Source: an uncultured Nonlabens sp. (GTDB lineage Bacteria > Bacteroidota > Bacteroidia > Flavobacteriales > Flavobacteriaceae). From it: a stretch of 64,000 nucleotides of DNA. The position numbers and the translations under genes are program-made. The notes below the pieces were generated by a model, which did no database searches, had not been told where the DNA came from, and saw only the letters and a list, made by a program, of their open reading frames with translations. Where the stretch lies: positions 868,001 through 932,000 of the forward strand of contig CANLKV010000002.1 in assembly GCA_947491755.1 (NCBI GenBank). The letters are read 5' to 3'. Shown piece by piece: positions 8,320 to 17,778 of this stretch. Each line of letters begins with the position of its first letter. Within the stretch, counting starts at the first letter, position 1.

Positions 8320-9714
8320 TCATCCTTTGCCTATCGCAAAACCCTGGAATCCTATTGCTGAAAGTTGTTGCATATCCAGAATCGCACGACCGTCAAAAAT
8401 AAAGGCCGGCTTGAGCATATCTTGATATACCGCAGGCCAGTCGATGCTTTTAAATTCATCCCACTCTGTCATTACCGCAATGGCATGAGCTTCTTCAAAT
8501 AACTGATCGTAAGAGGTAGCCACGCTAACCAGTTGCCTATTTTCGGCCTCCGTACGGGTGTTGAGATAATCTAGATCTGCATATACCTGCTCTGCGGTGA
8601 CTTTAGGATCATACACTACCAGCTCTGCCTGTTCACTCAACAGGTAATCAGCCACATAAATAGCGGCCGACTCTCTTGTATCATTGGTATCTTTTTTAAA
8701 GGCCCATCCTAGTAAAACTATTTTTTTACCATTTACCGTATTGTATAAGGTGCTGATTATTTTTTGTGCAAACCTTCTCTTCTGATAATCGTTCATTTTG
8801 ATCACCTGGTGCCAGTAGTCTGCTACCTCGTCCAGCCCATAGGTCTGACACAGATAAACCAGATTAAGAATGTCTTTTTGAAAACAGGAACCGCCAAAAC
8901 CAACACTGGATTTTAAAAACTTAGGACCTATTCTAGAATCCTGGCCTATGGCTCTAGCGACCTCGTCAACATCTGCCTCTGTTTTTTCACATAAGGCACT
9001 CAAACTATTGATACTTGAGACGCGTTGTGCTAAAAAGGCATTTGCAGTAAGTTTAGACAATTCAGACGACCATACATTAGTCATTAAAATACGCTCTGTC
9101 GGCACCCAGCGGTGGTACACATCGTGCAGCGCTTGCATAGCTGCCTCTCCTTGTGGTGTGCGCTCGCCACCTATCAATACACGATCTGGAGACAATAAAT
9201 CATCAACAGCAGTACCTTCTGCTAGAAACTCTGGATTAGAAAGCACATCAAACCGCACACCGTTACCGGTGCTGGAAAGGATGGATTTGAGTGCTTCGGC
9301 AGTGCGTACTGGCAAGGTGGATTTTTCTACAATAATTTTGTCGGTTGTAGCAACTGCAGCAATTTGTCGCGCGCACAATTCAATGTATTTCAAATCTGCT
9401 GCCATTCCCTTACCTATACCATAGGTTTTTGTAGGGGTGTTGACCGATATAAAAATCATATCGGCTTCCTGTATAGCATCCTCCACCCGGGTACTGAAGG
9501 TAAGATTCTTACCTCTAGCCTGTCCTACAATACCTGCCAGTCCAGGCTCATAAATAGGTAGTTTATCAAGGTCTGCGTCATTCCATGCGGCAATACGTTT
9601 TTCATTGAGATCTACCACATGCACTTGAATATCTGGACATTTTGCAGCAATTACTGCCATGGTAGGACCGCCTACATAACCCGCACCGATACAACAAATG
9701 TTTTTTACTTTCAT
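8320..9714 (-). CDS. ugd: UDP-glucose 6-dehydrogenase (long, eukaryote-like type)
   Basis: This enzyme oxidises UDP-glucose to UDP-glucuronate. At 464 residues it is of the longer UGDH type also found in animals and many Bacteroidota. Visible are [16 protein letters not shown] (NAD site, residues 7-22), [13 protein letters not shown] near 91-103, [12 protein letters not shown] near 131, [14 protein letters not shown] near 161-174 and the catalytic cysteine in [14 protein letters not shown] near 270-283. ATG at 9714. It is the third of four nucleotide-sugar dehydrogenase genes transcribed in this cluster, 18 nt downstream of the second TviB-type gene. Confidence 0.93.
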   Translation of the reverse strand: MKVKNICCIGAGYVGGPTMAVIAAKCPDIQVHVVDLNEKRIAAWNDADLDKLPIYEPGLAGIVGQARGKNLTFSTRVEDAIQEADMIFISVNTPTKTYGIGKGMAADLKYIELCARQIAAVATTDKIIVEKSTLPVRTAEALKSILSSTGNGVRFDVLSNPEFLAEGTAVDDLLSPDRVLIGGERTPQGEAAMQALHDVYHRWVPTERILMTNVWSSELSKLTANAFLAQRVSSINSLSALCEKTEADVDEVARAIGQDSRIGPKFLKSSVGFGGSCFQKDILNLVYLCQTYGLDEVADYWHQVIKMNDYQKRRFAQKIISTLYNTVNGKKIVLLGWAFKKDTNDTRESAAIYVADYLLSEQAELVVYDPKVTAEQVYADLDYLNTRTEAENRQLVSVATSYDQLFEEAHAIAVMTEWDEFKSIDWPAVYQDMLKPAFIFDGRAILDMQQLSAIGFQGFAIGKG

Positions 9715-9732
9715 AATTTACTTTTTTTGCCT

Positions 9733-10992
9733 CTACAGGCTTTTATCTGCAGCGCCTTTAAAAACGCCTTTTACATCATACACTAGCGCACCTTGCTGCT
9801 GGAAGCGCTCTATTTCTATAGTCTTAAATTGGTCATGAGCTACCGCGGCTACTACCGCATCGTATTGATAGGAGTCTATTTGCGATTTGAGATCTAGATC
9901 AAACTCTTTTTTTACCTGTGTAGCAGATGCTACAGGATCTACCAGGTCTATATGGACACCATATTCCTGCAGATCTCTAATGATATCGATCACTCTTGTG
10001 TTTCTTACATCAGGGCAGTTCTCTTTAAAGGTAATTCCTAGTACCAGCACCCTAGCCCCCTGTATTTGCTTGTCGTTTTTGAGCATCAATTTGATAAGCT
10101 CGCTAGAGATGTAAGTCCCCATACTGTCATTAAGGCGTCTACCGGCAAGAATAATTTCAGGATGGTAGCCCACCTCTAGTGCTTTTTGAGCCAGATAATA
10201 CGGATCTACCCCTATGCAATGTCCACCTACTAGTCCAGGATGAAAGGGTAAGAAATTCCATTTAGTCTGCGCAGCTTTAAGCACCTCACTCGTGTCGATT
10301 TCTAGAAGATTAAAGATTTTTGCCAGCTCGTTAACAAAAGCGATATTGATATCGCGCTGAGCGTTTTCTATAACCTTTGCGGCTTCGGCTACCTTTATAG
10401 AAGGTGCTAGATAAGTTCCTGCCTGGATAATGCTAGCATATAATTGATCTACTAGTTGTGCCGTGCGATCATTGCTGCCAGAGGTTACTTTTAAAATTTT
10501 TTCTACCGTATGCTTTTTATCGGCTGGATTGATACGCTCTGGTGAATAGCCTACAAAAAAATCGGTATTAAAAGTTAGGGAGCTGTATTTTTCTAACTGG
10601 GGCACGCACACTTCCTCTGTAGCGCCTGGATATACTGTGGACTCATATATAACTATATCATTCTTTTTTAATAACCCAGCCACCGCCTGTGAGGCTTGTA
10701 TCAACAGGCTCAAATCTGGTTTTTGCTGTTCGTCCACAGGTGTAGGCACTGTGATGATATAATAATTACAGTCTGTCAAGTCATTAAGACGGTCGGTAAG
10801 TTGTAATCCTGGGCGTTGCTGCAGCACCTCCATCAGCTGTTGCTCTGTCAATTCATGAGTGTGATCATACCCTTGTTGTAATTGATGGATGCGTTCCTTA
10901 TTGATATCATAGCCTACGACCTCGTGCTTTTTAGCAAAAACCTGTGCAAGGGGCAACCCTACATATCCTAAACCTATGATTCCTATTTTCAT
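9733..10992 (-). CDS. TviB/WbpO-type UDP-N-acetyl-hexosamine 6-dehydrogenase, copy 2
   Basis: A 419-residue paralogue of the gene at 3504-4781, sharing [32 protein letters not shown] order, [33 protein letters not shown], and [19 protein letters not shown] with the catalytic cysteine. The two copies differ most in the coenzyme-domain surface and the C-terminal third, so they may have diverged in substrate or one may have come in with another polysaccharide cassette. It is preceded by its own TviC-type epimerase copy, so the pair is duplicated as a unit (order epimerase then dehydrogenase in transcription). ATG at 10992; the 37-nt spacer before it holds a dispersed palindrome. Confidence 0.85.
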   Translation of the reverse strand: MKIGIIGLGYVGLPLAQVFAKKHEVVGYDINKERIHQLQQGYDHTHELTEQQLMEVLQQRPGLQLTDRLNDLTDCNYYIITVPTPVDEQQKPDLSLLIQASQAVAGLLKKNDIVIYESTVYPGATEEVCVPQLEKYSSLTFNTDFFVGYSPERINPADKKHTVEKILKVTSGSNDRTAQLVDQLYASIIQAGTYLAPSIKVAEAAKVIENAQRDINIAFVNELAKIFNLLEIDTSEVLKAAQTKWNFLPFHPGLVGGHCIGVDPYYLAQKALEVGYHPEIILAGRRLNDSMGTYISSELIKLMLKNDKQIQGARVLVLGITFKENCPDVRNTRVIDIIRDLQEYGVHIDLVDPVASATQVKKEFDLDLKSQIDSYQYDAVVAAVAHDQFKTIEIERFQQQGALVYDVKGVFKGAADKSL

Positions 10993-11008
10993 GCTTGTTG
11001 CTTGTACC

Positions 11009-11022
11009 GCTTTCGCGAAAGC
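11009..11022. repeat. 14-bp dispersed palindrome, copy 3 (tviC2-tviB2 spacer)
   Basis: Exact GCTTTCGCGAAAGC in the 37-nt spacer between the second epimerase and second dehydrogenase genes; the preceding GTACC also occurs before copy 2. Confidence 0.9.
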
Positions 11023-11029
11023 GAAAATA

Positions 11030-11992
11030 TCAAAGATTTTCCCAATACCATTGTATGGACTCTTTTAATCCCTCTTTTAAATCAAATTGAGGAGCATAGC
11101 CTAGCAGCTCGCGGGCTTTTTTAATGGAGGCAAGAGAGTGTGGAACGTCTCCCTGGCGTGGCTCGCCAAAATGTATGGGTACCGCAGCAATGCGCTTATC
11201 TCGTTGAGCTAATTGATCTCGCAACTCTTGCGCTAATTGTAGAATTGAAGTTTGATGACCATAGGCTACGTTATAAACGTTGTTGACCGCTAGTGGGTTG
11301 TTGGTGTCCATTGCCAGCATATTTGCTTGAACCACATTATCGATATAGGTAAAGTCTCTAGAAAAAGAGCCGTCCCCATTAATTGTTACCGGTTGAAGGT
11401 TCATAAACTGCTTAATGAACAAAGGAATTACGGCCGCATAAGCACCATGCGGATCCTGATGCCGGCCAAAAACATTGAAATAACGCAGGCCAATCGTTTC
11501 TATGGGGAAGTTTTTACTGTAGACATCTGCATAAAGCTCGTTAACATATTTAGTCACCGCATAAGGTGATAATGGATTACCTATACGATCCTCTACTTTA
11601 GGGAGATCTTTGCTATCACCATAGGTACTTGAACTAGCAGCGTATATAAAACGAGATACTTTGTTCTCAACACTGGCATGCAACATATTTAAAAAACCCG
11701 ATATGTTAACGGAGTTTGTAGTGAGTGGGTCTTTTAAAGATCTGGGGACACTACCCAGCGCAGCCTGATGCATAACAACCTGCTGATTCACCATTATTTT
11801 CCTACAGGTGGCAACATCTGTAATATCCCCTTGAATGAAGTGGAAGTTTTTAAGTGAAAGCAACGAAGTGATGTTGTGTTTGTGGCCTGTAGAAAGATTA
11901 TCCAGACCAGTAACTTGAAATCCTTTCTTACATAATTGATTACACAAATTACTACCTATAAAACCCGCTGCACCTGTTACTAATATATTCAA
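11030..11992 (-). CDS. TviC/WbpP-type UDP-N-acetylglucosamine 4-epimerase, copy 2
   Basis: A 320-residue extended SDR, paralogue of 4820-5782. It has MNILVTGAAGFIGSNL at the N-terminus, QAALGSVPRSLKDP near residue 72, YAASSSTYGDSKDLPKVED near 119-137 and YAVTKYVNELYADVY with the YxxxK pair. Both copies keep SVPRS(I/L)KDP and FNVFGR(K/H)QDP(N/H)GAYAAVIPLF, typical of the UDP-GlcNAc/GalNAc epimerases of Vi-antigen and B-band pathways. The start is TTG at 11992, as in the other copy. It is the first visible gene of the leftward cluster, and a divergent ompA-like gene lies upstream. Confidence 0.85.
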   Translation of the reverse strand: MNILVTGAAGFIGSNLCNQLCKKGFQVTGLDNLSTGHKHNITSLLSLKNFHFIQGDITDVATCRKIMVNQQVVMHQAALGSVPRSLKDPLTTNSVNISGFLNMLHASVENKVSRFIYAASSSTYGDSKDLPKVEDRIGNPLSPYAVTKYVNELYADVYSKNFPIETIGLRYFNVFGRHQDPHGAYAAVIPLFIKQFMNLQPVTINGDGSFSRDFTYIDNVVQANMLAMDTNNPLAVNNVYNVAYGHQTSILQLAQELRDQLAQRDKRIAAVPIHFGEPRQGDVPHSLASIKKARELLGYAPQFDLKEGLKESIQWYWENL

Positions 11993-12139
11993 TGTAAAGC
12001 CGTTATTAATTTACTTGTCCTGCTCATTATTTAACATTCATTCTTGTCAAAAATTTAGCAATTGATGCAAAATGAGCCTAAAAGTTAGTTAAAGAAGCAA
12101 TTATATTCTTTTTAAACTACATAATCCTAGGAACAATTT

Positions 12140-12147
12140 TATATTTG
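12140..12147 (+). promoter_or_regulatory. Promoter -7 box of the OmpA-family gene
   Basis: TATATTTG matches the Bacteroidota TAnnTTTG element and lies 26 nt before the ATG at 12173. A good -33 TTG is not obvious. If the box is used, transcription begins near 12154, which argues against the TTG at 12152 as start codon. Confidence 0.55.
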
Positions 12148-12172
12148 TCCATTGAAAGCAAAAAACTATACA

Positions 12173-13462
12173 ATGAAAAAATTATTATTCTCGATATTCC
12201 TACTTAGCGGAATAACCGTATTTGCTCAAGATTCTTCTATGGAAGATGCCAAAGCAGATCGTGAAACTATTCCTTACGACCAGTGGTCTATCGATTTAGG
12301 AGTAGGAGTTCACAAACCAGGACGCCCACTGGCATCTGGATATTCAACAAACACTCCAGATTTTGGACAGATTGATTTAGGAGTTCGTTACATGATTAAC
12401 GATAAGTTTGGTTTGAGCCTAGAAGGTGGATACAACCGTTTTACTGAAGGTGACGATAGCCCAGAATTTGAAAGTTCATTGTATCGCGTTTCTTTGGAAG
12501 GTGTTGTTAATCTTGGAAACTTCTTAGGATTTAGAGATTGGACCAACCGTTTCGGCTTACTAGCACATGGTGGTGGTGGTGTTACAGCGATGACAGCAAA
12601 TGAGCCTGTTGACCTAGACAATACCGACTACATGTTGAACTTTACCGTGGGTGTAACTCCCCAATTACGTTTAAGCAATAGCATCGCATTATTTGGTGAT
12701 CTATCGATTTTCGGCCATGTACGTCAGGACAGAACATTTGATGGTACTGCTCCACAAGTATTACGTGGTTTTGATGGGTTCTTAGTGAATGCATCAGTAG
12801 GTGTATCTTTTTACCTAGGTAAAGAAGATGTTCATGCAGACTGGTACGATGGAAGCTTAAGTACTCAACTTGACGCAATTGAAGAGCGTGTTGCTACACT
12901 GGAAGTAAACAATGCAGATGATGATCAAGATGGCGTACCAAACTACCTAGATAGAGACAACACTACAGAAAGTGGTGTGCGTGTAGATTCTAAAGGTCGT
13001 GCATTAGATCTTAACAAAAATGGCATTCCAGACGATATGGAAAGTGCATTAGATGCTCGTTATGCAAAGCAAAGTACCGTTAATGGTATGAGCGGTGCTG
13101 ACTCTGGCGATCTATTAGAGGCAATGATCAATAAAGGTTATGTAAATGTATACTTTGAGTTTAACAGCACTAAGCCTACATCTTACTCTTTATCTTCAAT
13201 CAATTTCTTGACAACTTACATGAATGACAATCCTAATGCAACGGCTACTCTTACTGGATACGCTGACGAACTAGGATCTGACGCTTATAACCAACAATTA
13301 TCAGAGCGTCGTGCTCAAATGGTTAAAGATATTCTAGTTGCTACAGGTATTGATGCTAGTAGATTGAGCGTTGTAGGTGATGGAGAAGATGCTTCTGTAG
13401 AGAAGTCAAGTGCTCCAGCAAGACAACTAGTAAGACGAGTGAAATTCCAGGTGAACAATTAA
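12173..13462 (+). CDS. OmpA-family outer-membrane protein with TSP3-like linker
   Basis: The 429-residue protein has a signal peptide (MKKLLFSIFLLSGITVFAQ), an N-terminal eight-strand-like barrel domain (about residues 25-220, ending in VNASVGVSFYLG), an acidic calcium-binding-type linker with NADDDQDGVPNYLDRDN and DLNKNGIPDDME (thrombospondin type 3-like), and a C-terminal OmpA/MotB peptidoglycan-binding domain with VYFEFNSTKP, TGYADELGSDAYNQQLSERRA and DASRLSVVGDGED. It anchors the outer membrane to peptidoglycan. I chose ATG at 12173; an in-frame TTG at 12152 would put 7 residues before the signal peptide. It has its own promoter and a strong terminator and is therefore a single-gene unit. 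Confidence 0.92.
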   Translation: MKKLLFSIFLLSGITVFAQDSSMEDAKADRETIPYDQWSIDLGVGVHKPGRPLASGYSTNTPDFGQIDLGVRYMINDKFGLSLEGGYNRFTEGDDSPEFESSLYRVSLEGVVNLGNFLGFRDWTNRFGLLAHGGGGVTAMTANEPVDLDNTDYMLNFTVGVTPQLRLSNSIALFGDLSIFGHVRQDRTFDGTAPQVLRGFDGFLVNASVGVSFYLGKEDVHADWYDGSLSTQLDAIEERVATLEVNNADDDQDGVPNYLDRDNTTESGVRVDSKGRALDLNKNGIPDDMESALDARYAKQSTVNGMSGADSGDLLEAMINKGYVNVYFEFNSTKPTSYSLSSINFLTTYMNDNPNATATLTGYADELGSDAYNQQLSERRAQMVKDILVATGIDASRLSVVGDGEDASVEKSSAPARQLVRRVKFQVNN

Positions 13463-13483
13463 TCACTTATTACATAAAATTAG

Positions 13484-13513
13484 AAAGGGCTGCCAATGGC
13501 AGCCCTTTTTTTT
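13484..13513 (+). terminator. Rho-independent terminator of the OmpA-family gene
   Basis: GGGCTGCC, AAT loop, GGCAGCCC, then nine T. The 8-bp perfect GC-rich stem starts 24 nt after the stop codon. Confidence 0.92.
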
Positions 13514-13632
13514 ATCCTTTGTCTCAAACACATCTAAGTAATAAGACCAACAAAATCTCACTTATGACAGTCCTCAATCAAATAGGCCTTAATTAGAACT
13601 TATCTCTTTAGGTATAAGTGAAAGTCATACTC

Positions 13633-14541
13633 TTACAAGTACTCCTTCAAAGCAGCTTTTAGTTGTGGGTATTTAAAGGTATAACCTGCCTCTTCAATCT
13701 TTTGACTGTTGACATACTGGCTGGACAAAACTGTCGCTGCCATTTCTCCTAGCATTAACTTCATCATAAATGCGGGTACGTTAGGTAAAAACACAGGTTT
13801 ATTAAGTACCTCACCTATAGTTTCCATCAGGGGTCTATTGCGTGTAGGATTAGGGGCTACTCCGTTGTATACACCTTCCAATTGTTGTTCTGCAATGAAG
13901 CAGAAGATATGTACCAGGTCATCTATAGCTACCCAGCTTTGCCACATCTTACCACTTGCAAAACCTGCACCCGCATATAGTCTTACTGGCTTTGCCATTT
14001 GCTCTAGTGCGCCACCCTGAGCAGCCAGCACTATCCCGATTCTAACAATGGCATGTTTAAGACCTTGCTCTTTAAATTGCATGCCTATATTTTCCCAGGC
14101 CAGACAAACCTCTGCTAAAAAATTATCGGCAACTGGAGGTACCTCGTTTTCCTTCAAAGGGCTACCGTCCCATTTGTCTGGGTAAATCCCTATAGCACTC
14201 GCGGTGATAACGTGTGCGACTTGGTGCTCGTTATCATTTAAAGCATTGAGCAATAATTGTGTACTATTAATACGGCTGGACATGATACGGTCTTTTGCCT
14301 GGGCGGTCCAGCGTTGAAAAACAGATTCTCCCGCCAGGTGTATAATAGTATCTACACCCTCTAGACATGCAGGATCAATAGTCATGGAGCGCACATCCCA
14401 AAGAAAGCCTTTATAATCTTCTTCTTTTTTGATGGCACTTTCTCGAGTGGTCAAATAATGAATATGATGGCCTTGCAAACGCAAGACTTCTGTAAGTTTT
14501 GAGCCTACCAGACCAGTGGCTCCCGTTATTAATAATTTCAT
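13633..14541 (-). CDS. TIGR01777-type NAD-dependent epimerase (SDR39U1/YfcH family)
   Basis: A 302-residue atypical SDR with N-terminal LLITGATGLVGSKL (residues 3-16), IIHLAGESVFQRWT near 67-80, HVITASAIGIYPD near 110-122 and a C-terminal DUF1731-like part ending in KYPQLKAALKEYL. These are hallmarks of the YfcH/SDR39U1 family. The substrate is not established; general nucleotide-sugar or cofactor-linked roles have been suggested. It stands alone on the minus strand between the ompA terminator and the divergent oxidoreductase gene. ATG at 14541. Confidence 0.88.
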   Translation of the reverse strand: MKLLITGATGLVGSKLTEVLRLQGHHIHYLTTRESAIKKEEDYKGFLWDVRSMTIDPACLEGVDTIIHLAGESVFQRWTAQAKDRIMSSRINSTQLLLNALNDNEHQVAHVITASAIGIYPDKWDGSPLKENEVPPVADNFLAEVCLAWENIGMQFKEQGLKHAIVRIGIVLAAQGGALEQMAKPVRLYAGAGFASGKMWQSWVAIDDLVHIFCFIAEQQLEGVYNGVAPNPTRNRPLMETIGEVLNKPVFLPNVPAFMMKLMLGEMAATVLSSQYVNSQKIEEAGYTFKYPQLKAALKEYL

Positions 14542-14672
14542 ACTTCTAAAATACCCTAGGATCTCCTATCCATTGAATGCCTTTGCGATAAATTAACGAA
14601 TGACACCATAGCTTTATCATCGCATCTATAGATTCTCTGTATCTTTTGATTCTTATAATTCTAAATGACAAT

Positions 14673-15656
14673 ATGAATCATAAAATTCAATGGGGTATTA
14701 TAGGTTTGGGTAAAATAGCCCACAAATTTGCTCAAGATTTAAATCGCACACCAGGTGCAGTGATCGCTGCTGTAGGCTCTCGTAATAAAGAAAAAGCGGC
14801 AAAGTTTGCACGGGAATACCATGCGATACAATCCTATGGCAGTTATATAGAACTAGCGAGAGACCCATCTGTTGACATTGTCTATATAGCTACACCCCAT
14901 GCCTTTCATCAAGAAAATACCATCTTGTGCCTGGAGCATGGTAAGGCGGTTTTGTGTGAGAAGCCTATGGGACTGGATCGTAAACAGGTAGAAAAAATGT
15001 GCTCTCTAGCCCGGGCAAAAAAAAGATTTTTAATGGAAGCGCTTTGGACTCGTTTTATACCCGCGACCCGATATGTTCTGGAACAAATTAATTCTGGAAT
15101 TATAGGTGAGATCAAACACCTCAAGGCCGATTTTGGTTTTATCGTAAACACTGGTCCAGAAAGTAGATTAATCAACAAATCAAAAGGCGGTGGAGCTCTT
15201 CTTGACATAGGAATCTATCCTTTATTACTGGCTCAATTAATTCTAGGACGACCGCGTAGCATTGCCGCAAAAGCTATCAAAGCCGATAATGGTATTGATT
15301 TATACTGTGCTGCCATCGCTCAATATGACAATGATGCCGTGGCAATAATGGAATCCTCTTTTATTTCTGACACCCCTACAGAGGCGATGATTTACGGAGC
15401 ATTAGGATATATCAAACTGCCCACAAAGTTTCATCAAGCTGCAACAGTGGAGATTTATCTGTATAAAGACAAACAATTGCATACCATCGATATTCCTTTC
15501 GAGGGTAATGGCTATGTGCATGAGATTGAACACGTTCATAAATGTTTACAAGAACGGCGCATAGAAAGTCCCCTGCTCCCTCTAAATTTTAGTTTGGAAT
15601 TTGCCGCAGATTTAGACCGTATAAAACAAAAAATAGGCGTGCAGTATGATACTTAA
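14673..15656 (+). CDS. Gfo/Idh/MocA-family oxidoreductase
   Basis: A 327-residue NAD(P)-dependent oxidoreductase. It has the Rossmann motif GIIGLGKIAHKFAQDL (residues 8-23), the conserved EKPMGLDRKQVEKM near residue 93 (EKP motif), LMEALWTRFIPA near 117-128, and the second-domain GGGALLDIGIYPL near 171-183 with the D and Y/H positions typical of dimeric dihydrodiol/xylose dehydrogenase-like members. The substrate is unknown, likely a sugar or cyclitol. An upstream TTG at 14646 is possible but the ATG at 14673 aligns with the usual start. It is divergent from the epimerase at 13633-14541. Confidence 0.88.
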   Translation: MNHKIQWGIIGLGKIAHKFAQDLNRTPGAVIAAVGSRNKEKAAKFAREYHAIQSYGSYIELARDPSVDIVYIATPHAFHQENTILCLEHGKAVLCEKPMGLDRKQVEKMCSLARAKKRFLMEALWTRFIPATRYVLEQINSGIIGEIKHLKADFGFIVNTGPESRLINKSKGGGALLDIGIYPLLLAQLILGRPRSIAAKAIKADNGIDLYCAAIAQYDNDAVAIMESSFISDTPTEAMIYGALGYIKLPTKFHQAATVEIYLYKDKQLHTIDIPFEGNGYVHEIEHVHKCLQERRIESPLLPLNFSLEFAADLDRIKQKIGVQYDT

Positions 15657-15706
15657 AACCATAACTGCCCGCCCATTTAATCAGTAAATGAAAAATAAAA
15701 AGGTGC

Positions 15707-16135
15707 TTAAATTTTTATAATGACTTTCATATCTCGATCAACTGTAATTTTTGCATCACTCCACGTTGGTGCTGCGTTAGTCACTTTATTATTGCTCATG
15801 CCCCAGTCTTCTGCAGGCATGCCATTAGTTTCAAAATCCATCTGACCATTGTTATTAATATCTTGTAACACCAGTACAGCATACTCCCCTTGCGGGACGT
15901 CAGTAAATGTAACTGTTGCAACACCTTCCTCAATCGTGCTTACGGCACTTTTAAAAGGTTGTTCACGCATAAATTGATCTTTAGTTGCCAGAGAAAAAAG
16001 CATTTTCCCTTCATCACTACGCGCATTATCAACGGTCACAATAATCTGAAAAAGAGAAACATCGTCTGTGCTTTGCTGCGCTCGTGCAAAGGCAAACAAC
16101 ATAATAAAAAAGAAACTGATAGCTAAGGTTTTCAT
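15707..16135 (-). CDS. Secreted DUF2141 protein
   Basis: A 142-residue protein with a signal peptide (MKTLAISFFFIMLFAFARAQ) and one DUF2141 domain, a small beta-sandwich: ITVDNARSDEGKMLFSLA, FTDVPQGEYAVLVLQDINNNGQMDFE, MPAEDWGMSNN. The GEYAV..QDINNNGxMD(F/T) signature is diagnostic. Its function is unknown; it is predicted to be periplasmic or secreted. It is monocistronic, convergent with the oxidoreductase gene. Confidence 0.87.
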   Translation of the reverse strand: MKTLAISFFFIMLFAFARAQQSTDDVSLFQIIVTVDNARSDEGKMLFSLATKDQFMREQPFKSAVSTIEEGVATVTFTDVPQGEYAVLVLQDINNNGQMDFETNGMPAEDWGMSNNKVTNAAPTWSDAKITVDRDMKVIIKI

Positions 16136-16267
16136 GGTCTATATTTTTAAGTTAGACTCCAAAGATGAAACCAATAAACAGTTCCATAAATTTAAACCTG
16201 CTGAACTGTCAAATAACCAACCTCAATCGTTAAAAAACGTTCGAACAAGCCTTTAAAGGCTCGTTTT

Positions 16268-16594
16268 CTATAAGCTATCTTTAATTTTAAGCAGCTCTGT
16301 CTTGACATACTCTAGCTTAGAGATGATCTCAAACCTACCTATCTCGTTCTTATGAGTTTTCATGTATTCCCTGGCACCGTCTAGCGTATAACCTCGCTCC
16401 TGGACCAGATGAAAAATCGTTTGTAGATTTTTAATATCAGCTTGTGTAAACTTTCGATTGCCGCGAGCATTTTTTTTAGGCTGCAAAACATCAAATTCTT
16501 TTTCATAAAACCGAATTTTTGAAGCAGCCACACCAAAGGCTTTGGAAACCTCGCCCATGGTATAATATAGCTTTTCTGGCAGATCGACGTACAT
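16268..16594 (-). CDS. MerR-family transcriptional regulator
   Basis: A 108-residue regulator with only the N-terminal winged-helix DNA-binding domain and a short helix. It has KLYYTMGEVSKAFGVAASKIRFYEKEF (HTH and wing start), LQPKKNARGNRKFTQADIKNLQTIF and a coiled tail. No effector domain or metal-binding cysteines are visible. The ATG overlaps the stop of the upstream M23 peptidase gene by one base (TAATG), so the two are translationally coupled; this pairing suggests a link to cell-envelope growth or division, which is inference. Confidence 0.88.
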   Translation of the reverse strand: MYVDLPEKLYYTMGEVSKAFGVAASKIRFYEKEFDVLQPKKNARGNRKFTQADIKNLQTIFHLVQERGYTLDGAREYMKTHKNEIGRFEIISKLEYVKTELLKIKDSL

Positions 16595-17574
16595 TAATCT
16601 AGTGATATATTTTCCTCTTGTGATCTTCTAAGCAGTGCATTAAACTCCTCTGGAGTCAACGAACCATAATAGAAGTTGATAGGATTGATACGCTCGTTGT
16701 CTTTAAAAACTTCATAGTGTAAATGCGGTGCTTGCGATCTCCCTGTAGAACCTATATAGCCTATAATATCCCCACGTTTTACCTTTTGACCCACACGCAC
16801 ATTGTAAGGTTTATTCCTGCGTAGATGGGCATACAGCGAGACATAACCATATCCATGGTCAATACGTATATGATTTCCATAACCAGAGCTGTTGGCATCT
16901 GCACGCTCTACCACACCATCACCTGTGGCAAAAACTGGTGTCCCACGTGGGGCGGTAAAATCCATACCGTAATGAAATTTTCTAGTCTTATTAAAAGGAT
17001 CGGTGCGATACCCATAACCGCTAGCCATACGGGTAAGGTCCTGGTTGCGTACTGGTTGAATGGCAGGAATACTAGCCAGCAACTGCTCTTTATCTTCTGC
17101 AAGAATGGCTATCTCATCTAGAGATTTACTTTGTATGGCCGTTCGCTTTTTTAGCTTATCGATCGACTCTCTTAATGCAATAACCTTCTCAGAATTACTA
17201 TAGCCCTCATAGTTTTTATAACGATTAACACCGCCAAAACCCGCCTGTCGTTGTTCCATCGGGATAGGATCTGCATCAAAATATATGCGGTAAATACTAT
17301 TGTCACGCTCTTCAATGCCTTCTATGACAGTTGCCAGCTGGTCAATCTCTTGCTCCATCTGTTCCATTTGCATCTCCACAAATTTCTTATCACGCTTTGC
17401 ATTGCGCAGCTCTGGAGAATCATAGAATTTTCCTACATATAAATAAAGTAAAAATCCTACCAGACAACTGGAAAAAATAAATAAGAACACTCCGCCAAAA
17501 ATGGTACGCTTGCGTCGCTTTACCTTACGGTAAGATAATGTTTCTGGATCGTAGTAGTACTTAACCTTTGCCAT
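16594..17574 (-). CDS. M23-family murein endopeptidase, membrane anchored
   Basis: A 326-residue protein starting MAKVKYYYDPETLSYRKVKRRK, followed by one membrane helix (IFGGVFLFIFSSCLVGFLLYLYV, about residues 25-47), a coiled-coil region (about 55-170) and a C-terminal LytM/M23 zinc peptidase domain: GYRTDPFNKTRKFHYGMDF (first metal ligands H and D near 205-215), DGVVERADANSSGYGNHIRIDHGYG and YAHL, HLHYEVF (HxH). It cleaves peptidoglycan cross-links. I chose ATG at 17574: this gives the conserved family N-terminus, whereas a longer reading up to 17712 would translate across a dispersed palindrome. Divergent from alaS. Confidence 0.9.
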   Translation of the reverse strand: MAKVKYYYDPETLSYRKVKRRKRTIFGGVFLFIFSSCLVGFLLYLYVGKFYDSPELRNAKRDKKFVEMQMEQMEQEIDQLATVIEGIEERDNSIYRIYFDADPIPMEQRQAGFGGVNRYKNYEGYSNSEKVIALRESIDKLKKRTAIQSKSLDEIAILAEDKEQLLASIPAIQPVRNQDLTRMASGYGYRTDPFNKTRKFHYGMDFTAPRGTPVFATGDGVVERADANSSGYGNHIRIDHGYGYVSLYAHLRRNKPYNVRVGQKVKRGDIIGYIGSTGRSQAPHLHYEVFKDNERINPINFYYGSLTPEEFNALLRRSQEENISLD

Positions 17575-17690
17575 ACATTTTAAAATGCTATTTTTGCCCT
17601 GTTTTACTGCCCTATACACTAGACGCAGTGAGGATCGAAAAGTTACGTAAACTGCCCTGTTTGTGCGCAGCATCGCCTCTTTTTTGTTTC

Positions 17691-17704
17691 GCTTTCGCGA
17701 AAGC
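17691..17704. repeat. 14-bp dispersed palindrome, copy 4 (M23-alaS divergent spacer)
   Basis: Exact GCTTTCGCGAAAGC, 16 bp with flanking C and G, in the intergenic region between two divergent genes, 74 nt before the alaS start. Confidence 0.88.
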
Positions 17705-17778
17705 GAACTCATGACAAGCCCTCTAGAAACATTGACAAAAATAAGAAATTGTAAATAACCCGCAGGACCGCAGCCAGA

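Noticed and set aside
17575..17712. N-terminal extension of the M23 peptidase
   Set aside because: It would translate a basic, non-conserved stretch across the dispersed palindrome; the ATG at 17574 gives the usual MAKVKYYYDP start.
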